NCBI GenBank assembly: GCA_026986135.1
Contig: JALSPD010000009.1
Location: forward strand, 1 to 5,298
DNA length: 5,298 nucleotides
DNA from: DHVE2 group archaeon
Lineage (GTDB): Archaea > Thermoplasmatota > Thermoplasmata > Thermoplasmatales > Aciduliprofundaceae
Direction: 5' to 3'
In this document: positions 1 to 5,119 of the stretch, one piece after another
Numbering within the stretch: position 1 is the first letter of the stretch
Layout: every line of letters starts with the position of its first letter
Notes under the pieces: model-generated
Seen by the model: the letters and a program-made list of their open reading frames with translations, nothing else
What the model was told of the DNA's origin: nothing
The model's database searches: none
Made by a program: the position numbers and the translations under genes

Positions 1-1
1 T

Positions 2-1090
2 GCAGGTCATACCGTGGTTTATGATGGTAAAACTGTGAAATTTCACATACTACCCAGTGGTGTTTTGCGAGGTAAAATAGGTGTCCTTGGAAACGGGATG
101 GTTATTGATCTGGGTAAACTTCTTGGAGAAATTGAGATGATGGATGCTCTTGGAGTGCATCCCGAGCTACACATCTCTTCCAGGGCGCATGTGGTTAGTG
201 GATTTCACAGGGAACTTGATAGACTGGATGACGAGATCATAGGTATAGGTACCACGCGCCAGGGTATAGGTCCCGCCTATACGAGTAAGTTCAGGAGGAT
301 AGGTATAAGAGTTTCAGATCTTTACAACCCAGATACTCTTGAGAAAAAGCTTAGAATGCTTGTACGTCTAACTTCCCTGGATGCAAATGATACAGATATA
401 AGGAATGAGGTAAAGGTTCTGAAAGATCAAGGGCTTGCTATAAAGGATTATGTGGATGATACAGAAATCTGGCTTAACAGAGCAATTGATGCAGGATATT
501 CAGTACTATTTGAGGGTGCTCAGGGCACTTATCTGGACATTGATTTTGGTACATATCCCTATGTTACCTCTTCAAACACCACAGTTGGGGGTATAATAAC
601 AGGCCTGGGCATCTCTCCATGGCGTATTGATGAGGTGGTAGGCGTTACCAAGGCATATACAACGCGTGTGGGCGCGGGGCCGTTTCCAACCGAGATACGG
701 GATGACGATGCAGAAACACTGAGGAATCTGGGTAATGAATACGGTGCAACCACAGGAAGGGCTAGGAGGGTGGGACATCTTGATATGTGCATGCTCAGAT
801 ATGCCGTGATGATAAATGGGGTGACCAGTCTGGCACTAACCAAGGTTGATGTTCTCTATGGTATGGAAAGCGTACGCGTCGCTTACGCCTATCGTTGCGG
901 TGGGCGTATTTTCAGATATCCTCCCACGAACATTGAAGATTGCCAGCCTGAGTACATGGTATTTGAGGGCTGGAATTCACCTGAGGATGAAAAACTGAGA
1001 AAATTTGTTAAATACATGGAGAAAGAGCTTGGGGTTAGGGTTAATATAATTTCCTACGGCCCCGATAGGCACTCCACCAGGAAGATGTGA
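2..1090 (+). CDS. purA: Adenylosuccinate synthetase, 5' end cut by window edge
   Basis: PurA joins IMP and aspartate at the expense of GTP to give adenylosuccinate, the first committed step from IMP to AMP in the cytoplasm. The frame is open from base 2 (A-G-H-T, then V-V-Y-D-G), so the GTG at 14 is an internal valine and not the start. The first ~40 residues, with the GDEGKG phosphate loop, lie off the left edge. Visible family motifs are the catalytic His of the GHT motif (8-10; His41 of the E. coli enzyme), GIGPAY (263-280), GAQGT followed by LDIDFGTYPYVTSSN (515-574), TRVGAGPFPTE, TTGRARRVG and the guanine-binding TKVDVL (839-856). The protein closes with the usual SYGPDR-type end. The implied full length of about 400 residues is normal. 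It converges on the regulator gene next door with no intergenic base. Identity is certain; only the start is unseen. Confidence 0.97.
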   Translation, partial: AGHTVVYDGKTVKFHILPSGVLRGKIGVLGNGMVIDLGKLLGEIEMMDALGVHPELHISSRAHVVSGFHRELDRLDDEIIGIGTTRQGIGPAYTSKFRRIGIRVSDLYNPDTLEKKLRMLVRLTSLDANDTDIRNEVKVLKDQGLAIKDYVDDTEIWLNRAIDAGYSVLFEGAQGTYLDIDFGTYPYVTSSNTTVGGIITGLGISPWRIDEVVGVTKAYTTRVGAGPFPTEIRDDDAETLRNLGNEYGATTGRARRVGHLDMCMLRYAVMINGVTSLALTKVDVLYGMESVRVAYAYRCGGRIFRYPPTNIEDCQPEYMVFEGWNSPEDEKLRKFVKYMEKELGVRVNIISYGPDRHSTRKM

Positions 1091-1426
1091 TTATCGCTTC
1101 TTCCCGGTAGATGCGCTTTTTCTCTCAATTTCCTCAATTTCCTTGAGCATCTCTTCGGTGCATTCCTTTATTCTCTCAAGTGATTCCCTTACAGATTTTA
1201 TTTCCTTTTTTGCCCTCTTTGTGAGTTTTGCCCCATCAGGAGAGGGTTCTATTAGCTTTTCCTGTTCAAGAATCCTGAGCGAGTACCTGACCTTGTGCTC
1301 TGGTATATCCATTATCTGTGCAAGTTTGATAATTCCAATTGGCTGGTTTTCCATTACCATTCTTAGCACATGGATATGACGCTTCACAATCCTCATTTCC
1401 TCCTCAAGTTTTGCGGTTATCAGCAT
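1091..1426 (-). CDS. Winged-helix transcriptional regulator with coiled-coil tail
   Basis: A 111-residue basic protein. Residues ~13-72 read as a winged helix-turn-helix: a first helix (VKRHIHVLRMVMEN), a helix-turn-helix (IIKLAQIMDIPEHKVRYSLRILEQ) and a wing (EKLIEPSPDGAKLT). Residues ~70-104 form a highly charged helix rich in E and K, probably a dimerising coiled coil, and the tail is basic (TGKKR). No ligand-binding domain is visible. ATG 1426 is chosen because AGGGGGTGAT lies 4 bases before it; the internal Met11 lacks such a site. The gene is divergent from the carboxyltransferase gene and shares its ~127-base upstream region, so control of itself and of that neighbour is a reasonable inference, not shown. 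The stop codon abuts the purA stop. I do not recognise a specific named family beyond archaeal winged-helix regulators. Confidence 0.85.
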   Translation of the reverse strand: MLITAKLEEEMRIVKRHIHVLRMVMENQPIGIIKLAQIMDIPEHKVRYSLRILEQEKLIEPSPDGAKLTKRAKKEIKSVRESLERIKECTEEMLKEIEEIERKSASTGKKR

Positions 1427-1430
1427 TCAA

Positions 1431-1440
1431 ATCACCCCCT
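1431..1440 (-). promoter_or_regulatory. Strong Shine-Dalgarno site of the winged-helix gene
   Basis: Read on the minus strand this is AGGGGGTGAT, a near-perfect partner of the archaeal 16S 3' end, 4 bases before ATG 1426. It fixes that start and shows that this transcript has a leader. Confidence 0.8.
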
Positions 1441-1468
1441 GTTACTTGCTATCATGTGTATTCCATCT

Positions 1469-1478
1469 CATATTTATT
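1469..1478 (-). promoter_or_regulatory. Probable TATA box of the winged-helix gene
   Basis: On the minus strand this reads AATAAATATG and is preceded by a purine-rich GGGAAAGT stretch that could serve as a BRE. Its centre (~1474) predicts transcription from about 1447. That gives a leader of roughly 20 bases containing the Shine-Dalgarno site. The call rests on sequence and spacing only. Confidence 0.5.
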
Positions 1479-1513
1479 ACTTTCCCTCACTTCGTTTTTT
1501 GTCTAACCGCAAC

Positions 1514-1521
1514 TTTAAAAT
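1514..1521 (+). promoter_or_regulatory. Probable TATA box of the carboxyltransferase gene
   Basis: CGCAAC followed by TTTAAAAT resembles an archaeal BRE-TATA pair. The predicted transcription start is near 1544, so the leader to GTG 1554 would be only about 10 bases. If the message begins exactly at 1545, leaderless translation from GTG 1545 would also be possible. Confidence 0.55.
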
Positions 1522-1542
1522 ACGGCGAATAAATCCTAGGTC

Positions 1543-1549
1543 GGGTGAT
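1543..1549 (+). promoter_or_regulatory. Shine-Dalgarno site deciding the carboxyltransferase start
   Basis: GGGTGAT sits 4 bases before GTG 1554. This is the same core and spacing as the site of the divergent regulator. It overlaps the alternative start GTG 1545, which makes that earlier codon less likely unless the mRNA is leaderless. Confidence 0.55.
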
Positions 1550-1553
1550 TTCT

Positions 1554-2987
1554 GTGGTGGGTATTATAGATACCACATTCAGGGATGCTCATCAATCTCT
1601 CATAGCAACCAGACTTAGCACAGAGGATATGATTAAAATAGCCGAAAAAATGGATTCTGTGGGGTTCTATTCAATGGAAGTGTGGGGTGGTGCTACATTT
1701 GATGTAGCCATTCGCTATCTTCGGGAGGACCCATGGGAGCGTCTACGCTCCTTGAGGGATCTTATAAAAAGAACGAAACTCCAGATGCTGCTTCGTGGCC
1801 AGAATGTGGTTGGCTACAGGCATTATCCTGATGATGTCGTTAAGAAGTTTGTTGAACTCTCCTATAAGAATGGGATTGATATATTCAGGGTATTTGATGC
1901 CCTGAACGATGTAAGGAATATGAAAATTGCAATACGGAAGGCCAAGGAAATTGGTGCAGAGGTTCAGGGTGCAATTAGTTATACAACAGGTCGGGTTTTT
2001 ACCCTTGATTACTACCTCAATCTCGTGGATTCTTTGATTGCACTTGATGTGGATTACATAACCATAAAAGACATGGCTGGTCTTCTTACACCACCTATGG
2101 CAGGAATGCTGGTTTCCGAGATAAAGGCCAGATACGGTGTTCCAGTAAATGTTCATACACATTCAACCAGCGGAATGGCAGTGGCTACATATTATGAGTC
2201 GGTGAAGGCCGGTGCGGACTATGTGGATACAGCAATAAGCCCTCTGGCATTTGGAACAGCCCAGCCGGGAATACAGATAGTTCATGCAACCCTACCTCAG
2301 GATTTCAGGCCTGATCTTAACATGTCTCTGGTGTATGAGATAGGCGATTATCTTAGAACACTTCTGGAAGAGAAATACAGTAAATATCTTCACAGAGAGG
2401 CACTGGTTGTAAACCCGGATGTTCTCAGGCATCAGATACCTGGTGGGATGTTTTCAAATCTCCTGAATCAGTTAAGGGAAATGGATGCCATAGACAGGCT
2501 TCAGGAGGTTCTTGAGGAGATACCGAAAGTCAGGGAAGATCTGGGCTTCCCACCTCTGGTAACGCCAACATCCCAGATTGTGGGTACACAGGCTGTTCTA
2601 AATGTGCTTTTTGGGAGATATAAGAAGATAACCAACGAGACGAAAAACTATGTGCGGGGACTTTACGGCAAACCTCCAGCACCAATATCTGAGCATGTGA
2701 GAAAACTTGCAATTGGTGATGAAGCTCCAATAGATGCGAGGCCTGGGGATCTTCTTGATCCAGCCCTGGATAAGTGCAGAGACGATCTTCAAAAGGCTGG
2801 TTTTCTTGAGAAGGAGGAAGATGTGCTTACTTACTGCCTTTTCCCGCAGATTGCCAGGGAGTTTTTTGAACTCCGAAAGAGAGGAGAGCTCAAACCTGTT
2901 GAAGAGAAGAGAGATCTCAAGGGCAGGTTATACAGGATCTACCTTGGAGATGAGGTTTACGAGGTGGGCGTGGAGGAGGTGCATTAG
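1554..2987 (+). CDS. oadA: Biotin-dependent carboxyltransferase (OadA / PycB type) without biotinyl domain
   Basis: Carboxyltransferase subunit that moves CO2 between carboxybiotin and pyruvate/oxaloacetate, as in oxaloacetate decarboxylase alpha or two-subunit archaeal pyruvate carboxylase. Of 477 residues, ~3-280 form the HMGL-like TIM barrel: DTTFRDAHQS (metal ligand Asp11), RGQNVVGYRHY, TIKDMAG (Lys172, the lysine carboxylated in the family) and NVHTHSTSG (metal ligands His201 and His203). The Asp-Lys spacing of 161 equals that of transcarboxylase 5S. Residues ~290-450 are the conserved PYC/OADA domain with QIPGGMFSN. The protein stops after YEVGVEEVH, where fused homologues (usually ~570 residues) continue into a biotinyl domain; no AMKM motif exists in the window. 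Start: GTG 1554 gives MVGIIDTTFRDAHQS, matching the family N-terminus, with GGTGAT upstream; GTG 1545 would add three residues. Direction of reaction and partner subunits cannot be read here; pycB is an equally possible symbol. Confidence 0.9.
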   Translation: MVGIIDTTFRDAHQSLIATRLSTEDMIKIAEKMDSVGFYSMEVWGGATFDVAIRYLREDPWERLRSLRDLIKRTKLQMLLRGQNVVGYRHYPDDVVKKFVELSYKNGIDIFRVFDALNDVRNMKIAIRKAKEIGAEVQGAISYTTGRVFTLDYYLNLVDSLIALDVDYITIKDMAGLLTPPMAGMLVSEIKARYGVPVNVHTHSTSGMAVATYYESVKAGADYVDTAISPLAFGTAQPGIQIVHATLPQDFRPDLNMSLVYEIGDYLRTLLEEKYSKYLHREALVVNPDVLRHQIPGGMFSNLLNQLREMDAIDRLQEVLEEIPKVREDLGFPPLVTPTSQIVGTQAVLNVLFGRYKKITNETKNYVRGLYGKPPAPISEHVRKLAIGDEAPIDARPGDLLDPALDKCRDDLQKAGFLEKEEDVLTYCLFPQIAREFFELRKRGELKPVEEKRDLKGRLYRIYLGDEVYEVGVEEVH

Positions 2988-2995
2988 AGAAAATT

Positions 2996-3003
2996 TTTAA
3001 ATA
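2996..3003 (+). promoter_or_regulatory. TATA box of tRNA-Thr
   Basis: TTTAAATA is centred 27 bases before the first base of the tRNA, the standard archaeal distance, so transcription should start at or close to the mature 5' end. The T-run 2994-2998 that forms its left half could also end the upstream message, which stops at 2987. Confidence 0.7.
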
Positions 3004-3026
3004 AACAAAGATAATCCCTCCCCAGT

Positions 3027-3100
3027 GCCACCGTAGCTTAGCCCGGAAGAGCGGCTGACTTGTAATCAGCAGGTCGGGGGTTCGAATCCCCCCGGTGGCT
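3027..3100 (+). tRNA. tRNA-Thr (anticodon UGU)
   Basis: A complete 74-base cloverleaf. The acceptor stem GCCACCG pairs perfectly with CGGTGGC (3093-3099). The D stem is GCTT/GAGC. The anticodon stem GCTGA/TCAGC encloses CTTGTAA with anticodon TGT (3061-3063), which reads ACA threonine codons. The variable loop is AGGTC, and the T stem GGGGG/CCCCC holds the loop TTCGAAT. The discriminator is T (3100), the base usual for archaeal tRNA-Thr. No intron is present and CCA is not encoded, so it must be added after transcription. The gene stands alone between two protein genes with its own promoter and T-run. Confidence 0.97.
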
Positions 3101-3105
3101 TTTTT
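3100..3105 (+). terminator. T-run terminator after tRNA-Thr
   Basis: Six consecutive T start at the discriminator base, directly after the GC-rich acceptor stem. This fits archaeal oligo-U termination, although transcription could also run on into the downstream regulator gene. Confidence 0.5.
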
Positions 3106-3153
3106 CACTGCTTTGCCTCTATCTCTTTAAAAATTTTCATGACTGCTTTTGCG

Positions 3154-3170
3154 TTAAAATACATATACTT
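3154..3170 (+). promoter_or_regulatory. Probable promoter of the TrmB-family gene
   Basis: TTAAAATACATATACTT contains two overlapping TATA-like cores. The right-hand one (CATATACTT, centre ~3165) lies about 28 bases before ATG 3193, predicting a leaderless message, which fits the absence of any Shine-Dalgarno site there. A second candidate, TTTAAAAA at 3126-3133, would predict a start near 3158. The two cannot be separated from sequence alone. Confidence 0.45.
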
Positions 3171-3192
3171 TGGCGACATTAACCCAACTGTT

Positions 3193-4419
3193 ATGGATGT
3201 GATAAGGCGTTATCTGAAAGAACTTGGCCTTACCCAGTACGAAACCGACGCCTATATGGTGCTTCTTGAGAAGGGTTTGCTAACGGCAACTGAATGCAGT
3301 GCAGCATCCGGTGTTCCAAGGCCAAGATGCTATGATGTGCTACGCTCTCTCATGGAGAAGGGCCTGGTCCGTATGGAGCCAGGTAGACCTGTGAAGTATA
3401 TTGCCATACCCCCTGATGTTGGCCTTCTGAACCTATTTAAAAATTACAAGGACAATGTGGAAAGGGATCTTGAATCCAAGGAAAGGAGTTTGAAATTCCT
3501 TCTTGATCAACTTTCTCAGGTTTACACGAAGCAGAATTATGGAGATATTGAGGAGTATGTGTGGGTGAGCAAGGAAGATCTTAACCCCCTGAGTCACCTT
3601 GAAATTCTGAGGGATGTTAAAAGCATGTTCTATCTTATAACTCCATACAGCGAATCAGTGGATAGCGAGATGGAGTTTTACAACGCCCTTCTTGATGCTC
3701 TTAAAAGAGGTGTTAAAATTAAGTTGATTCAGCCAATAAGTGGAATCGTAAACTTTCAGGCATATGATTTTCTCATAGCCAATGGTATGGAGATAAGGCA
3801 TATGCTGAATCCACGCGGATTCTTTTCCATATCTGACGACAGCGTGTTTATCCGTCTCATCAAGGACAAGAGATACGTGGGTTCTGTTAGGATTAAGGAT
3901 GACTTTACCCGTGAAACAATGCTTGATTACTTCAATAAAGTATGGGAACAGGGTGTTGATTACGAGGAGATGAAGAGGAGGTATCAGAACATAAGCCTGG
4001 ATGACTTTGAGTTCCAGATTAACCTTCCTGCCAAAGCAAGGATCCACTACTTTGAGCAGTGGGATCATGAGGGCTATGTGGAGTTCTATATCCCTCTGAT
4101 GAATGCAAAGGGATATATTTCCATATTCTGGCTATCGGATCATGCCGCCGATGTCAATGATCTGATAAACCTAACACTTGATAAGATAAGAATCGCATCG
4201 GTTCAGCTTGGAGAAATCAAAACAAAAAATGGAGCTATGATCGCTGAGGGCAGATGGAAGAATATCTTACTGGGGACAGGCCCCATAAAGTATCGCATAT
4301 TTCTATCAAAGGATAAGTCCTATGTGCTTGTGGAGGCAGTAAATGCAGGTGAGAACAGAGAAATAGAGAGAGAGGCAATGATAACCCTTGATCTGATTGC
4401 AGATACTTTCAGGATTTAA
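3193..4419 (+). CDS. TrmB-family transcriptional regulator with extra C-terminal domain
   Basis: A probable DNA-binding regulator of 408 residues. Residues ~8-76 form a TrmB-type winged helix (ELGLTQYETDAYMVLLEKG, SGVPRPRCYDVLRSLMEKGLV, then the wing GRPVKYIAI). A charged linker helix follows at ~82-112. Residues ~120-257 resemble the PLD-like sensor part of TrmB proteins (EYVWVSKEDL, ALLDALKRGVKIKLIQPI, GMEIRHM). Residues ~267-408 are a further alpha/beta domain that I do not recognise. Sugar regulators such as Thermococcus TrmB are around 340 residues, so this one is longer. ATG 3193 puts the usual ~8 residues before the LGL(T/S)xYE motif and lies below a TATA element; ATG 3139 would add 18 residues unlike the family and has no ribosome site either. 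The effector and target genes cannot be inferred; no sugar transporter is nearby. The 3' end overlaps the opposing Roadblock gene by 11 bases. Confidence 0.85.
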   Translation: MDVIRRYLKELGLTQYETDAYMVLLEKGLLTATECSAASGVPRPRCYDVLRSLMEKGLVRMEPGRPVKYIAIPPDVGLLNLFKNYKDNVERDLESKERSLKFLLDQLSQVYTKQNYGDIEEYVWVSKEDLNPLSHLEILRDVKSMFYLITPYSESVDSEMEFYNALLDALKRGVKIKLIQPISGIVNFQAYDFLIANGMEIRHMLNPRGFFSISDDSVFIRLIKDKRYVGSVRIKDDFTRETMLDYFNKVWEQGVDYEEMKRRYQNISLDDFEFQINLPAKARIHYFEQWDHEGYVEFYIPLMNAKGYISIFWLSDHAADVNDLINLTLDKIRIASVQLGEIKTKNGAMIAEGRWKNILLGTGPIKYRIFLSKDKSYVLVEAVNAGENREIEREAMITLDLIADTFRI

Positions 4420-4675
4420 CTAGCTCTTTTGCTTTTTCCATATCCTCTCTGTCGCCAACAACCGCCAGTAGTTTTCCTTCGTAGGGTTCTATGATAACAC
4501 TCAGTTTTTCTCCCTTTATTATCACTTCCTTAACATCGTCTCCGAACTCCTTGTGTGCGGTTGTTCCGGCTCCAAAGGCTGCTGCGCACATTATGCAGAA
4601 TTTCTCCTTCTCTATATAATCAGGTAATTCTCCTTTCACATAGGTGCCGTCCCTTTTTATGAGAGCATAGTACAT
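4409..4675 (-). CDS. Minimal Roadblock/LC7 domain protein
   Basis: An 88-residue protein whose whole length fits one Roadblock/LC7 fold: a beta hairpin (YYALIKRDGTYVKGELPD), a central helix (KFCIMCAAAFGAGTTAHKEFG), a three-strand stretch (EVIIKGEKLSVIIEPYEGKLLAVVGD) and a last helix (EDMEKAKELVKS). Family members (MglB, LAMTOR and dynein light chain types, many archaeal copies) dimerise and act as platforms or regulators for Ras-like GTPases. The N-terminal helix that usually precedes the first strand is absent. A CxxC pair (Cys27, Cys30) lies in the central helix. The gene follows the V4R gene by 7 bases with coupled translation, so the two products probably work together. No GTPase gene lies in the window. 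Its last 11 bases overlap the opposing TrmB-family gene. Assignment is by pattern of residues and predicted structure, not by a search. Confidence 0.72.
   Translation of the reverse strand: MYYALIKRDGTYVKGELPDYIEKEKFCIMCAAAFGAGTTAHKEFGDDVKEVIIKGEKLSVIIEPYEGKLLAVVGDREDMEKAKELVKS
4427..4437 (+). terminator. T-rich tract downstream of the TrmB-family gene
   Basis: TTTTGCTTTTT begins 8 bases after the TAA stop and may act as an archaeal U-rich terminator for the rightward message. It lies inside the 3' end of the opposing Roadblock gene, so the two messages would overlap as antisense RNA. Confidence 0.35.
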
Positions 4676-4689
4676 TACCCCTTCACCCC
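4676..4689 (-). promoter_or_regulatory. Ribosome site of the Roadblock gene overlapping the V4R stop
   Basis: Minus strand GGGGTGAAGGGGTA precedes ATG 4675. The GGTGA core contains the TGA stop of the V4R gene (4685-4683) and stands 7 bases before the start. This arrangement is typical of translational coupling, with ribosomes ending the V4R protein positioned to begin the Roadblock protein. Confidence 0.7.
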
Positions 4690-5081
4690 ATACGGCTGAT
4701 CACGAAAAGACAGTATGGATCTCCCTTACTCTCGCATTTTTCTTCCTCAACATTCACTATTGTGCCGTAGTACTTTTCGTAAATCTTTCTTATGATACCT
4801 CGGAGCATGTGGCATGTGGGTGCCGTGGAATCATGCACTTCCGCAGAGCCTTTCACTTTGACCTCGTTTTCGCCGAATTCAATGTTCTCAACCCAGCCTT
4901 TCTCTTTCAGAATCTCTGACACGTTTTCAAAGTAGTTTTCCCTATCTGCATTTTGTGCTATGATGTCTCCTATTATCTCACCGCTTCTAAAGAATAAACC
5001 TATGGACGCGTAAGACATTATTCCCTGGTACACTTCCTTTATTTTTATCAACTCTTCCTTGCTAAACTTTATCTCCGTCAT
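4683..5081 (-). CDS. V4R domain protein (small-ligand sensor type)
   Basis: A 132-residue protein with a C-terminal V4R (4-vinyl reductase) domain at ~65-130. It shows the signature spacing of TCHMLRG (Cys90), YGTIVNVEEEKC (Cys116) and ESKGDPYCLF (Cys124), preceded by GW and a strand NEVKVKGSAEV. The N-terminal part has GLFFRSGEIIGDIIAQN, the glycine-rich helix region often seen in V4R proteins. Known members bind small hydrophobic molecules or metal, and serve as sensors in regulators or as assembly factors (BchJ); the ligand here is unknown. The frame stays open to ATG 5150, but that start would overlap the upstream zinc-ribbon gene by 31 bases and add 23 residues outside the domain. ATG 5081 follows a TATA box at the expected distance and is preferred. 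GGAG at 5096-5093 is a weak ribosome site at 11 bases. It is coupled to the downstream Roadblock gene. Confidence 0.8.
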   Translation of the reverse strand: MTEIKFSKEELIKIKEVYQGIMSYASIGLFFRSGEIIGDIIAQNADRENYFENVSEILKEKGWVENIEFGENEVKVKGSAEVHDSTAPTCHMLRGIIRKIYEKYYGTIVNVEEEKCESKGDPYCLFVISRMG

Positions 5082-5110
5082 AGGTATCAAATCTCCTAAT
5101 TTCCTAATCG

Positions 5111-5118
5111 CATATAAA
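5111..5118 (-). promoter_or_regulatory. Possible TATA box of the V4R-Roadblock pair
   Basis: Minus strand TTTATATG, preceded by purine-rich GAGATAAG, lies right after the TAA stop of the zinc-ribbon gene. Its centre is about 33 bases before ATG 5081, predicting a leader of about 6 bases. It would let the pair be transcribed independently of the upstream gene, though read-through is equally possible. Confidence 0.45.
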
Positions 5119-5119
5119 C

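Noticed and set aside
559..843. Minus-strand 94-residue frame inside purA (with a shorter one at 572-778)
   Set aside because: It lies wholly within the strongly conserved purA coding region, shows no motif or ribosome site, and is a shadow of the third-position pattern.
1429..1551. Inverted repeat as an RNA hairpin or protein operator
   Set aside because: The arms are more than 100 bases apart and each coincides with a Shine-Dalgarno site of an opposing gene, which explains the symmetry.
1143..1618. Plus-strand frames across the winged-helix gene and intergenic region
   Set aside because: They oppose a gene with a clear domain and an excellent Shine-Dalgarno site. Their Ser/Phe/Ile-rich sequence reflects the antisense of Glu/Lys codons.
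1743..2162. Minus-strand 139-residue frame inside the carboxyltransferase gene
   Set aside because: It covers the catalytic barrel codons on the other strand. The composition is implausible (many scattered Cys, His and Ile) and no start signal is present.
2917..3108. Minus-strand 63-residue frame with GGIRTPDLL
   Set aside because: It is the antisense translation of tRNA-Thr and the 3' end of the carboxyltransferase gene. GIRTPDL-type peptides are a familiar artefact of tRNA antisense frames.
3139..3192. ATG 3139 as start of the TrmB-family protein
   Set aside because: The extra 18 residues precede the normal family N-terminus, no ribosome site is present, and the best TATA core lies within this stretch.
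3655..4068. Minus-strand 137-residue frame inside the TrmB-family gene
   Set aside because: It is antisense to the sensor region, without a ribosome site or recognisable domain.
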